In this document: positions 44,764-57,104 of the stretch, piece by piece
Position numbering within the stretch: position 1 is the stretch's first letter
Layout of the letters: every line of letters begins with the position of its first letter
Assembly: GCF_000006565.2 (NCBI RefSeq)
Contig: NC_031480.1
Location: forward strand, 4,437,529 to 4,501,528
Source: Toxoplasma gondii ME49
Lineage: Eukaryota; Apicomplexa; Conoidasida; Eucoccidiorida; Sarcocystidae
Direction of reading: 5' to 3'
DNA length: 64,000 nucleotides
Position numbers and translations under genes: made by a program
Notes under the pieces: model-generated
What the model was told of the DNA's origin: nothing
Database searches by the model: none
What the model saw: the letters and a program-made list of their open reading frames with translations, nothing else

Positions 44764-47345
44764 TGTTTCGTTTCATCAGCGAGCGGTTGATCTTCACACT
44801 CCGAGCGACGCGTAGGAACGCCGGCACACTTGCAGCGCCATTTGCCGCCGATACCACGCCTGCGGCAGCTCAGAGTTTCCGCTGCGGCCTCGTTCTCTCG
44901 CCTCTCTCGTTCTTTTTCCTCCGACTTCCGTGGCGGATTTTTGTTTTGTCAGCCCGGAGTGTGCGAGAGCGGTCGGCGAGGAAGGACAGCCTGGCCAAGA
45001 GGAGACAGAGAACGGAGAAAAAAAGGCGCGAAAACCCAAGAGAAGAGGAAGGCTAGAGACACCACACACACACACACTGAAGAAGAGAAACTGACAGAAA
45101 CACGAGAAGCGAGAAGAGAACCAGAGATGAGAAGAAGAACTGAAAACATGAAGAGGCAGAAAAGGGAAGAGAAGAGAAAAGAGAAGAAGGCCAGCTGCCT
45201 TGACCCCGAGAAAAGGTGTGAAGCGTGGTTTACAAAGGAAAGTCTGGGGAATGCTTGTGGCGAGCACATCCCGTGTGTGTCTCCCATCTCCAGGCTGCCG
45301 GTCTCTGAACGTTTTTCTTCTTCCAAGTCGACCTCTCTTCCTCTTTCAGTTCTTCTCTGTCGGCCCTTGCGGGTCCTCTGCTCGCATGGCCTTCTTCGCA
45401 ACATATCCAGACCGTCTCGCCTCTCCACTGACTCCATTTCGAGTCGAGAACTGTTGACGACGTCACGTTCGGGTGGTTAAAGCTCGAATATCAGATAGCA
45501 ATCGTAGATTAATAAGAAACTTCTGCCTGATCTCTTTTCACAAAGCCAACAAGAGAGTTCCACTACAGACGAGAAGCCGTCTCAGTCCGCATGTTCAGAG
45601 ACAACTGAATTTCCAGCGTTTCAGAGGCAATGCATGCTGAGTCAGACCAGCGTCCTCGCACGGCGGTAGTTCACCGACAAGGACTTTCTTTTTCAGACGA
45701 GGCGGGAGTTCGCGGTCTCCTTCGGAGGAACTTTTTGGGACTTCTAGCGATTCAAGAAGCTTCACCTCTCACTCGCACTCTATGTGTATCTAGATGAGTA
45801 TTATTCCTCTCTCTATTCGTACGCAAATATCCGAAACTAGCTACGAGTACGACGATGTACCCAGATCTACATTTCCTTATCTCCGCATCTACACACACAA
45901 ATACACCCTATACCCTATATACAGATACAGAAACTCGTATTTCCATCTTTCTCCCTATGTATATAGATAAAGATATGTATATATATATATATGTTTGGAT
46001 ACAAAGAGTGAATAGAGAACTTTGAGACGAGAGAGGTGGCGTTCTACACTTGGCAACTCTGTTTTGTTTTTCTTGAGACTCTGTGACCTGCTTTTCTTGC
46101 GCGGAATCCTTTTCGATTTTCGCGGTTTCCTTTCCCTCGCCCGCTCCTCCGATAGATGGAACTCCAGTTCGCCTGGCGAGAGACTCGCTCTGCTTTTCTT
46201 GTGCGTCTATTTCATGTGTAGAAGAACGACACCACGCGACGCGATTCTCCTTTTCCTGCTTGCTGACTTGAAAGGAGAAACTGCTTTTCCGCGGCAGACC
46301 AACGGGAGCGCCTTCCGTCGCCGTCACCGGGCAAAAGTGCATGCGCGCCGAAATTGCTTCGCCGCTGTCTGCTTGACTTTTTACCCTCGTCGCTGTGGAA
46401 AAAGCAGAAGTCGTTTAACTCGAACTTGCTTTTCGAAGGCTTCTTCTCACAGCTGCCTTCTGCTTTGCGGGGTTCCTCAGGTGTACAGACACCTCTCGTG
46501 AGTTCGCGTGCGTTGCTCGGAAATAATCAAGGAAGAGAAAACCTGCAGGGAAGTTGAGGACCTTTTCTCCTGCTCTTTTGTTTCGTCGCTCCTTTCTCGC
46601 TTCTTTCCTTTTCCGGGCCGTTCTCGCTCGACTTCTCTCGAGTTTTTCGCGGGGAAAAAGACATGTTCCTCCCCAGTACGTCTTTCTCCTCTCGCTGGGA
46701 AGGCGAATGCTCCTCGCATTGACAAGGAAAGGAAGAAAAAAGAACAAGATGTCGGGCGGCGAGCGGGAAAAGACGGCAGAGAAGAAAAGGCAGAAAGTGC
46801 GGCGCTGTCGAGACACCTGGAGACAGCTGAGAGACTTGTTCTCTCTCTAATTTTCGTCTTCGCGACTTCTCCCCTCTCGTCTTACCCAGAAGCGGAGTCT
46901 CTGAAAAGATCTACTACACGTCCTCCGCAGTTGATCGCCGCTTCTTCAACACTCCACTTTCTCGCCTTTCCTTCTCTTTTCCTCTTCTTTCCTGCTCTCG
47001 TCGCTCTTCCTTGTCACCCTGCTGTGCGGCTGTTCTATCTTCCAGCGTCTCTTCTTCCTCTCGCAGCAGCGTTGCAGCTCTGAGGAGCTCCGTCGTTATT
47101 ATTCTCGGCGCGTCTCCCCTCCCGTTTCTCTTCTCTCCTCGATCTTCCTCTCTGCAGCAGTTTTTCTCTTGACCCGTTTTTCTTTCGAATTTCCAGGCGA
47201 AACACACGCGCTCTCACGAACTCCGCACGGGGGAGTGAGAACAGGAAGGTCTTCGCGACTCAGCTGTCTCTCGTTCCTCTGCAGGCAGAAACGTTCTGCC
47301 TGGTTTTTGATCGCCTAGGGGAAAGAAGCGACAACGAAGTTCGCC
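44764..47345. other. Region between the small gene and RED
   Basis: Purine-rich DNA at 44950-45240 and pyrimidine-rich DNA at 45290-45360 and 46560-47330 suggest UTRs and the RED promoter. A minus-strand ATG at 46342 opens a Lys/Glu/Gln-rich frame to 45908 that runs into a (TA)n tract at its end, so it is probably not a gene. A GGTGT-N4-ACACC dyad lies at 46480. Nothing else is recognised. Confidence 0.4.
46480..46493. promoter_or_regulatory. GGTGT-N4-ACACC dyad upstream of RED
   Basis: GGTGTACAGACACC, with A and T extending the symmetry by one base each side. It lies about 850 bases before the RED start codon. The 14 bases are the exact complement of the copy at 17026 in TAH18 exon 7. Confidence 0.4.
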
Positions 47346-50300
47346 ATGGCGCTCTCAAACGCAGATTTTCGTTCTCTCCTCAACGAGGCAGATATCTCGA
47401 TCCTTTCTGCCGCCTCCGCCCCCCGCAAGTACGTTACAGGCGTCTCCGTGTTGACTCGCGTTTGTGTGGTTCTTCGCTGTGTCGACGTCTCCTTTCTTAT
47501 CGTTTCTGCACCTCCGTCGATTTCTTCTTCGCTTCCTCTCTCTGTTGCTTCTGCTCCGCTGTCGACGCTCTGTTTCCGTTGCCTTTCGCCTGCCTCAAAC
47601 TCTGCCTCCGCCTCTCTTTTCTCTCTGTCCAGGAAGAAAGGTCCGTCTGTACCCCACGCAGAAGCCGACGCACAGAAGTCCGACAAAAGTCAGAAGCGAC
47701 GCGAGCGTTACTTGGAGATCTTGCGGAGGAAACAAAGACACAAAGAAGGAAGGGCGCCAGCGAATTACCCTGAAGATGGAGAGGACCGCAGGGAAGGCGA
47801 AGGAGCGCTCGCCAGATACAAAGACAGAGCGAAAGAGAGGCGAAAAGGAAAAGACGAACTCTACCAGCAAGTTGCGGAGGAGCTGCAGGAAATGAAGGAA
47901 AGAAGCATCGAAGAATCAAAGTACCTCGTAAGAGCGAAGATCCACGCGACGCGTATTCTGTGGGATGTGCGACTTCTCGGTGACGATGCCTATGCTGGCG
48001 TCAAACAGACGCTTCAAACGTCTGTACCGCTCCACCCAGGACAGGCACACATGTCGATGCGTAACGTTTCTTCCTGCGTCCTCAACGTACCCCGAGCGAG
48101 ACTCTTCTCTGTCTAAACAGGCGTCCGCATGTCGCCTCCCCATCATGCGAACGTCGTCCGTCCACGCCAGTGTACTTGCATTTGCATCTGCACGTGCGTC
48201 TCTCTATCTCTATGTGCGCCCATGCACTCAGAAAACGTACATACAGACATCTAGAGAGAGCGATCGATAGGTGGATAGATAGTTCTGCATTTCCTGTGAA
48301 TGACGACAAATTCGGATGTTCGCTGTGAATTTTTATGTTTTCAGGGAGGAGATGTGGAGCACACTCACTTGGTCAAAGGTCTCGACTTTGCCTTGCTGTC
48401 AAAAGTTCGCAGTGAATTGGAGAAAGAGGCCTTGAAGAAGGAACAAAGGTAAAGAAGGAGTTGCTCAGGTGCTCAAAGCGAAACTTCCGGCGCCTCCGTG
48501 TGCGCCTCGTCTCTCTTGAATCTTCGTTCCTGCGTGTCGTCGACTCTCCTATTTGCTGTTCCTCCTCTTCGCTTCTCCTCTGCTTATCTTCTTCCAGTCG
48601 CTGTTCTTCCGTTTTGTGGGACTGCCGCCTTCCTTTACACTTCCTGGTCTGCGTCTCTGCGCTCTCCCTTTCTCAGCTGAGGTTGCACCTTGTTTGAAAC
48701 TTTTTCTCTTCAGTCAACAGGAGGAGGCGTCAGAAAAGAAGACAGCGCAGAAAAAGATGAAAATTCTTTCTCCTCTCGCGCGGCGCCTCTTCGACGTCCA
48801 GTTCGCGTGTCTCCATCCGCAACAGGCGCGCTTCGCGGACCACGTGAAGCGCCTCGAGATGGCTCTTGTCTCTGTAGGCACAAATCTCCTTTTCCGGATT
48901 TTCGCATATTCTCCTCGACCTCTTTCGACTCAAAAACGAAAACTTCTGCAAAGAATGACGCACACGCGTGTACAGCTGTACTGGCTCCACAGACACGCAC
49001 ATACAGTTCAAAATATATCCGCATATTTACATATTTCTTTGTATGTTTGCCTATGCATTCATTTATTTACTGAGAGATACACGTGTGAGGATTGCATGTG
49101 CATATGTTGATGCACAAAACAATCATGGATCCCCTCTCGATATCTCTCGACCGAGATACACAGGGGGAGATGGATTCATACGCACAAATATATATATATA
49201 TATATATATACATAAACGTATGTATAGATGCATGAATATATATATATATATACAGATATATGTACATAAACATAAATATATATATGTATGAATTTCCTTA
49301 TATGTTTCCAATTTCGTTCCCGTATACTGGTATATATGTATAGGTGTCGAAGGTTTGTTTCCTCTGTAATTTCTGATGGCTGCGTGCGTTTTGCGGGTCA
49401 CTTGGTCCTGTGAAGAGTTGCGTATATGGGTGAACATCTCCGTACAGGTGTCGATGCCGTTTTTCGTTTTTCGACAGGGTGGATGTCTGTCCTTTGAATC
49501 CTGCATGCGTTTTCAGGGACAGCGGCTGCGAATTGCGAACGCGATGTTTCAACCTGGACGGCTGGCGTACAACTTCGAAGTGAAGAGCGAGAGACAGAAG
49601 CAGAGCGTGGATGGACCGCCGACTTTTATTTTCCGAGGCGAAGACGACCCCTCTGTGCAGAAAGCGCGGAAGAGAGATGCGAACAAAGAGAGCAGCATGG
49701 CCGCCGTTCTCCTTCCCAAAATCACCCGAGTGAGTGGAAGAAAGAAGACGACGTGAAAGGCAAGAAAGGAGAGAGAAGAGAAGAGATCAGAACGGACAGA
49801 AGGCGCGAACGACGCAGGAGGAAGACGCAAACAGAGCACCTCTTGTCTTTTCCACTGCCGTGGCATGTGTGTGTTCTCGCGTTCCTCGATGCAGGAGTTG
49901 CGGGAGGCGCTGGAGTGGCATCGGGAGAATCGGAAGAAGAAAAAACAAGAGAGAGGTGAGTTTCCGCAACGTTCCGTTCCTCCTCGCGCTCGACTCGCGT
50001 TCTCTGCCGTTTCCTGCGCGTCATGCGTGTGCCCTGCCTTCCTGTATTCCAGACTTTCCAGGTCCGACTCTATCTTTTCGGACTTCCCCGTTGACGTCCT
50101 CCGCCTCCTCTGAGTTCTGAAGACGCTCTCACTCTCGCGTTTGTCTCCTCCTCTCTGCGTTGTCTCTTTCTGACACCGCACATCGGTTTTTCACCGGGCC
50201 ACTGCTTTTGTGTTCTCTTTTTTTCTGGTTTTTTCTCGCGCAGTGGCTCGACGACCCGGCAGTCTGAAGGCCGTGCGCGAAGTCGAAGGGCGACAGGCGG

Positions 50301-52474
50301 CGGGAGAACCTGCGCCACAACCGCCCATTGCCGACGACGACGAGTGAGCTTGTTTTCAGTTTTTCTTTTGCAGAAATTTCGCTTTTCTGTAGCTGCCGCT
50401 CCAGGTGTGAGAACTGAACCTTTTCCTCTCGCACTCCTCTTCTTCCGCCCTCTTCATCTCGTCCTTGGTCTCTTCCTGTATCTCGTTCTCTCGTGTCTCT
50501 CGTCTCCTTGTCGGTTTCATTGCCTTCCTGCTGGCTGTCGCGTCCTGTCTCTGTTCGTCCTCTGGTCCTGTCTACGTCGTTCGCTCTGTGCATTTGCGTG
50601 TGGCGCCGACTCCGCTCTTCGTTTCCTTCCGACTGCCCTTTGCCTCTTCACTCTCCTCTGCGCGTTTTTACTTTTCTTTTCCTTTTTCTCGTCTCCTTCA
50701 GTATTTTCGGAGGCGTCGGCGGCTTCGACGCACAGGAGGCGCTCGAGAAGGCAACTGCGGAGAAGCGAACTGAAGAAGCGACTGCCGCGGCTTCCCCGCA
50801 AGAAGCTCTTCCAAGGTAAATCGTTTTTATGAAAGAAGGCGTAGACGAAGAAGACAAGTGGCGCAAAAGAGAAATGCGTACTTCCGTCTTCGTTCCACGG
50901 TCTCTGCAGACACATATGCACACACTCACACCAACATACATATATACATATATATATACATATATATACATATATATACATATATACATATATATACATA
51001 TATATACATATATATATACATATATATATATATATTTGTGTGTGTATTGATGTCTAGGAAGGTTCGTGTGTGCTTGCATGAGAAGGTGTACAGGCAAGCA
51101 TGTCTCTACGTATCTGTTTAAATCTGTGTCTCCCTTTAGTCTTCACAGGTGCAATTGCATGTGTATCAGTAAGTCCCTGGATGTTCTTTTCGAGAGATGC
51201 GTCTTGTGACCCCGAGCAGAAGCTCTTTTCTTTCTGGAAAAGCAGCTCTTCATACTGCAAGTGCCTGCGCACTTTCTTTAGGAGTGGATGGTTCCTGCTA
51301 CTCACCGTATCCGTCGACACTTGAGTCTGGCTTTGAAGGAAAGACTTCCTCTGTTCCCGTGGTTCACCGAGTTCTATCTTTCCGTTCCCTCGTTCTTCAC
51401 TTATCTCTGTCTCCCCTTCATGTCTCTTGTTCGTTCACTGCGGTCGTTCTTGACTGCGGTCGTTCTTGCCCTTGTCTGTGTTTACAGACTCGACATCATT
51501 CGAGAAGAAGAAGGAATGGAAGTCGAAGAAGACGAAACGGATGTGGTTCAGCTTGGTAGGCTCCTCTTTTTTACAACGAAGGCCTGTTTCTCAGGTGCAG
51601 AAACTAAAACGCTCAAGCCGTTTGCTTTCTCTCCGTACAGAGCTGTCTGCATGCGTTGACGCAGGAGTACCTGCGTGTGTATTTGCATGGATTTCCGAAG
51701 ATCGATGCTGTCTGGGAGAGAACAAAGAACGGAGGTGTGCCTGGGGAGGAAAACGGACAGCGCGCGAGTCGATGTACGGCGCCCAGAACATAATGATGTG
51801 AATAACGACGTCAAGAGAGATGTAGATGGTCTTTTTATCCGATGCAAATCGCGCACCTGCTTGACTGTCAGAAAGGAGGAAGGACAGGCACCCATGCCTT
51901 TCACGGGGGGATTTCGGCGGCGACAGTCGGGCAGTTTCAGCGTTTGAGGGGGCGGAGAAAGGGAGACTTTGCCTTCGGAGTCTGCGGCAAGAAGGAAGCC
52001 GGCAAATGCGCCGCGTGTCAAGTCTCAGACCACAGTGAAACTGCACAATTTTTCAAAGTGTAAGGTGGAGTCAGCGTACAGACTAGGCAGTCATGCCATG
52101 CAGCGACTGCAAACCGCGGAGCGTTTGTTTCCAAGGCGACGGCTGCGGGAGGGATGATAACATTGTGTCGTCCAACTTCGCTGGCAGGTCGACTTCTCGA
52201 CTCTCCAAGTCCGGTCTTCGGGTGCCTTGTGGGTTGCTCTCAGGTTCCGCGAAACGCTCGGATCTTCAGAGACAGCAGGAGCAAGAATGGGGAGCGCATT
52301 CTGTCTTGTTTGCGACAATGAAGAAGCACCAGCGAAGAAGTACGTTCCGCTCTTTACCTTGCTGTCCTTCAACCTCCATCTTCTCGTCGTCTGCCTTCCT
52401 GGATCCACATGCGTGCATTTCCGCACACATTCGTATGCGTGACGTATGTCTCTATACACACATGCATGCATATG

Positions 52475-52515
<41 letters not shown>

Positions 52516-54441
52516 GTGCGCAGGCGCCTGCGTCTTCGTTTGCCTCCTGGCCTTGTCGTATCTCCGCTCGCAGATACATCTGTCCAGTTGCATTTCTTGT
52601 AGTTTTGCGTGCTTTGCATACGTTGGTTTATCTGATGGGTATGTAAGTATATATATATATATATGTGTGTGTGTTTATATGTATGTTGTATGTATATGTG
52701 TAAGTGTGTGTGGTTTTTTCAGTGGTGCTGACCACGACGGAGGAGCAAGACAAGGGGTTTCACAGTGTTTTCCGACGCGACGAGCAGACGATGTTGCAGC
52801 AGCGCCTACAGGTTCTGCACGACGACCGAGAAAAAGATCCTGCTTTTGTCTCCGACACTTACGCAGAATGTTACCCTGGTGAGAGTTTGACGTCCTGTTC
52901 ACGGTTGGGAGGCTCTGTTCTCGGGTATTAAACAGTGGCGATCGAACGCCTCTCCGGCTACTCAAAAAGTCCGCAAGGAAAGCAGACGCATGCGTCTTCG
53001 GCTGGATATCCGCCGCAGACATGCAGGTTGAAAGACGCTGTTCCCGGTCTCTCTTGACTTTGCCTGTCGCTCGGCGTCTCTGTGTCTCTCTCGAGGGGAG
53101 AGGCGCAGACGCGAAAAGATGGTGCCCGCAGAGGTTGGAACGTTAAAAAGTGTGTGCTGCAGTCCCCTGTAAATCCAAAGCCGCGTAAAAGTCTTCGAAG
53201 GCGCGTGAGTGGCGGTGTGCGTCTGCGTTTGAATTCGCGAGATGCAGGGGGTGCGAGAAACATGTGACTACTTCTGCTCTGAAGTTCTTTTGCGGCCGGG
53301 CCAACGTGGATCTGTCCGCGAACTTTCTTCTGGACTGAAGAGAGGTGGAGAGAGGACAAAGCAGGAAGAGCCGTCACAGAGAGAGGGAACAGGCTTGCAC
53401 CTGGTGACTCTCTTGCTGGTTGTTCTCGCTCTGATGGACTTTGTGTTGGAAGTGGAAATGATCTGTGTGGCGCTGTCCAGGATTCGGGAGTGAAGTTGCG
53501 TACTTGGGCTACGACTCTGACGAAGAGGGAGAGGCGAAGGACACAGCGCGCGTCGACACGGGAGAGTACCGTGTTATTCCGAAGGGGAAGAATCAGCAGT
53601 TCAAGTCGAAGGAAGAATACGAAAAATACATTGGTAAGACAGAACGTTCAACTTGGTGTTTTTTCTCTTGTACGGCTCCCTCTCGCTGTTTCACATCTTC
53701 CCTTCCGTGTCTGCCTGTTCTCTGCGGGCTCTGCTGCCTCGGCACTCTTCTCGGTTTCGTTTATGCCTGCCCTTCTTCGTGTCGAGGTCTTTGCTGAAAC
53801 CACATCAAAGGTGAACTCTTCCGCGGGAAGTCGGCGGTTGCTGCGTCATCTTTTCTCCTCGTCTCCGTTTTTTCGAGCCTCTTTGTGTTCTCTGGTGCGC
53901 CGTCGTCCGCCGTTCTCCGCATGCGACGATGCTGAAGGCGTACCCGCCAACAGCGGCGGCTGCTCTTCGGAGAGACCGGCCGCATGCGTTGTCGACCTCG
54001 GATTCCAGCTGAGAGTCGAGCTCGGCTTTCCCGAGTGTGCGGCTTTGACGGCGAGTCTCGATCTTCGGTCGCGCCTGACTGCGTCGATACTTGACGGTCT
54101 GAAAGCGTTGCCACGGAGAAGTCTCACAGAGCCTTGCCTCCTGCCAAACATGTCTTGTACCGTTTGTACCTACTTGACTCCTCAGTTTAAGCAGAACTGT
54201 AGTTTATCGGGACTAAAGTCAGCATAATCAATTAAAAGGTTTGTTCAGCCTCTTTTCGAGTCTTCGTTTGTGGCGTTTCGCAGGCGAGATTGAGTTCGTC
54301 CCCAAGGCGGCGCTTCAGTACGGTCGCCGTATGGCTGGGGAATTCGCTCCAGGCGGGAAGAAGAAGCGCAAGATGAACATCGATCAAGAGTGGAAGAAAA
54401 TCGAAGGCATGTTGAAAGAGAAAAAGGCCAAGGCCGGCTGA
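47346..54441 (+). CDS. IK: Spliceosomal protein RED/IK
   Basis: Twelve exons in phase: 47346-47428, 47633-47927, 48345-48448, 48714-48873, 49517-49729, 49895-49955, 50244-50343, 50702-50815, 51488-51555, 52723-52878, 53481-53633, 54284-54441, giving 554 residues against about 557 in humans. Seen: basic RYKDRAKERRKGKDELY; the family signature SKYLGGDVEHTHLVKGLDFALL across exons 2-3; FQPGRLAYNF in exon 5; IFGGVGGFD; SDTYAECYPG; YLGYDSDEE; and the C-terminal PKAALQYGRRMA with a Lys-rich end. Known: RED is a nuclear protein of the spliceosomal B complex that works with SMU1. The first two exons show the strong start context and small-exon structure usual here. Introns 4, 8 and 9 carry (TA)n tracts. 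A further exon between 51555 and 52723 is not excluded, but the phases join directly. Confidence 0.95.
49189..49290. repeat. (TA)n microsatellite in RED intron 4
   Basis: Runs of TA mixed with CATAAACATA units between RED exons 4 and 5. Confidence 0.85.
50937..51037. repeat. (TATACA)n microsatellite in RED intron 8
   Basis: About 100 bases of near-regular TATACATATA repeat between RED exons 8 and 9. Confidence 0.9.
52476..52690. repeat. (TA)n and GTGT microsatellites in RED intron 9
   Basis: A perfect TA run at about 52476-52513 and a mixed TA/TG tract at about 52641-52690, the latter about 30 bases before the exon 10 acceptor. Confidence 0.85.
54163..54191. repeat. 29-bp element, copy 1 (RED intron 11)
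   Basis: A 29-base stretch beginning TTTGTACC and ending AGTTTAAG matches 26 of 29 positions of a stretch at 58832-58860 in IFT46 intron 2, same orientation. Confidence 0.7.
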
Positions 54442-57104
54442 TGGGGACGCCTGCGTCGCTGGAGGCGTTCGTCGCCTCTCTCTGAAAAGCGCTTTTTTGC
54501 GTGTTCTTCCCTCTTCGTTGCTGGTTCTCGTGAAGTGGATGCAGGAACAAGGGTGAAGAGAAGGGGGAGAGGCAAAGCATATAAGACGCGGTGATGCGAG
54601 AGAGAAGACAGCTCTCGAACCCTAGGCTACACCCCTGCTGAAGCTAGGTCTCTCCTTGTTTATCTTTACTGGTCGTTCTTTCCTTTTTCTCTCGGAGCTC
54701 ATCCCTGTCACTCAGAGTCTCTTTTTCGGCAAGGCGAGAGGAAGCATAAACGAAATCCTGTTCTGCTGCAGCGCGAAACCTTTCTCTTTTGCTGCTGCCC
54801 AGTCAACTGACCACGCAGCAACTTTCGGGTGTCTAGACACCCGGCGGTTGTTGTTTCTCGTTAATGGAAACGAGGTTTTTACTGATACCCGTCCAGGCAT
54901 ATGCAGACTCAGACTGCTGGAGTTCAATCCCCTGCGGCATTAAGGTTATTCCCCATTGGATACGTTCTAGGCGTAAACTCTGTTGATTCCAGTTATCACA
55001 CGTATACCCAGCGAGAGCAAACGACCTCTCATATACCAGTGTAACCAGGACCTTCCTACTGGGAGTCTTCGTCGCTGAGACACGATATTGATTCGCTTTT
55101 TCTGAGGAGTATTATCTCCTACGATTCGGAGTAGTGCTTTGGACCGTGAAGGTTTTGGTGTACCCGATCTCAGTTCTCTTCTGCTTTTCATGACCGCCAT
55201 GTTGAGTGCATTGACTATTGTGATATCCAGCGTATACTTGAAAAGTCGGCTAGAGACCGATGCTTGTGAGTCTGCCTTCTGGGATGCTGAGAAGCAAGTT
55301 TCAGAGAAATCTGGGATTTTCCTTGGCGCCGCGTCGTGTCAGATGGTGCTGATATTCGTTAAGCAGAGCATGCGGGCTTGTTTCACTCAAGTGTATTGCC
55401 ACCAGCGAAAGAGGTTGCTCTATATAAGAGAATGTTCTAGAGCGCATACGGGCAAATTGCTAGTCGGCCAGAAACAGCTAGATGATTGAGAAGTTGCCCA
55501 AGACCACCACACTGCCCTGGAGCACAGAAACCTTACCGTGTCGTCCGTGCAAAGCCAGGACCGAGAACCGCAAACGATAACGAGGTCATGTATTGCTACT
55601 ATCGCATATCAACGCAGGTATTGTCTCTGCGCAATTTATCGGCGTCGAGAAGAGATATCACTCAAGCTTCAGCGGTTCGTCTGCATCCGAGAGCGAAACC
55701 GGCTGAGAGAGAGAAAGGGTACCCGGACAGAGCGATAGGCACTCACTACTCATTTCGTACCGGCTACTCTGCCTCTCGATTGCCCCCTCTGGGTCTTTAG
55801 CCTTGGAGTTATGTGTAGCAACCACTTCCGTAGTTTCCCATGTGTTGATAGGATTTATGGACGCGGGGAAACGAGAGTCGAAAGGTTCGGTTGACTTCGT
55901 CACAGCTTGTGGATTTCAGGAAACAAGTTTGGCATTGCGTATTTGCGGTCAAATCACGAGTTGCAAAACTTCTGACGCTACAAGATTCTCACTGCAGATG
56001 GTGAATGAGGCACTCCTTTCAGTTTCCGTAGTTTGTACTAGGCATGCGGGCTCTTGTCCGAAGTACTGCGAGTTTGTCGTTATAGGGCTTACGGTTTAAC
56101 AACGATCATGTCAACTTTTTCGTGGTCGCCGATTCGTTGCGCCGGGCCGACGTTTCTTTGGTGCACCCTTTGGTTTGCCGTGATCTCGTTCACATATCGA
56201 CATGTGAAGGAAATGACAACGTTTTCTGAAGAACACCACTCCTCTTTTGCGAAGATAATGCGGCATTTCTGTAGCAGTTGCTGCTACGCTCTCAGACACT
56301 TCGACCGAGTTCTCTGTTTCTTGGGCAACAGGTCCTGTCGGGTGGAAGGTGCCCCACGTGGCAGTTTTAGGGAGGCACGGAAGCTGGAATCAGAGAGAGA
56401 AAGCAAGAGACGCAGTACGCTGGGTAGGGGTGGAAAGCCACCAGGATCAAGGTGTGGGTGCTAATGGCAGAAAAATCAAGATAGAGTGCCTCGTGCGCGT
56501 AGACTTCCCGACCTAGTAAAGAGAACTCTGTTGTGCTGCATGGTCGATGCACACAGTGTTGTAGTGTATTACATTTTTGTGTGTGTATCATGAATGAAAG
56601 CGAAGAGTGGAGACAAGGCGGTTTCGTTTTCGTGTGTGTGGTGTCGTTTGATGGTGCATGCAACACCCCAAGAGTCTGCGTTCTTTTTAGTGAAAATTGA
56701 CAAATACGTTGGGTCCGCGTACCGTTGCAGAGCTCTCTCTAGAGAATAAACTCGATTTTCTACCGGCGATACGGCTTGCTCAAAGGTCCTCTTTCTTGCT
56801 TTTATCCACGTACTTTGGAGCACCAATCAAAACATCCTTTTAAAGGCTCGCCGTACACGAGGTTCCTCTCGTATCTACCATTGAACCGAACAGAGAAATA
56901 GAGGGACAAAAACTCGAGGCTCGCGTGTGTCAACTTTCCCCAAACTTTCTTTGGTGCGCTTTTTCCGTGTTCAGAAGCACCAACGTTTTCCTTGGTCTTG
57001 GGTGGCAACAGCCCCGGTCAGCATCGGCAGAGTGCTTGAACTGCAGCCGTCTAGTGAGGAAACATTGTCAAGTACTCTTGCCAAGGACTCCGTAACTTTG
57101 AAAA
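54442..57104. other. Region between RED and IFT46
   Basis: This holds the RED 3' UTR and the IFT46 promoter. It contains a perfect 18-bp palindrome at 54826-54843, listed separately. A plus-strand frame from 56108 begins with a hydrophobic stretch but has no match. No low-complexity tracts are present and no gene is recognised. Confidence 0.45.
54826..54843. promoter_or_regulatory. Perfect 18-bp palindrome containing the GGTGT-N4-ACACC dyad
   Basis: CGGGTGTCTAGACACCCG is its own reverse complement. Its core (54828-54841) is the most symmetrical of the five GGTGT-N4-ACACC copies in the window. It lies about 385 bases past the RED stop codon, in or near its 3' UTR. It could be a binding site or an RNA hairpin in the transcript. 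Confidence 0.55.

Noticed and set aside
45908..46342. Minus-strand Lys/Glu/Gln-rich frame with repeated QEK-like segments
   Set aside because: It starts at an ATG but has a weak context, ends in a (TA)n tract giving Tyr-Ile runs, and has no family match. It is more likely purine-rich intergenic DNA.
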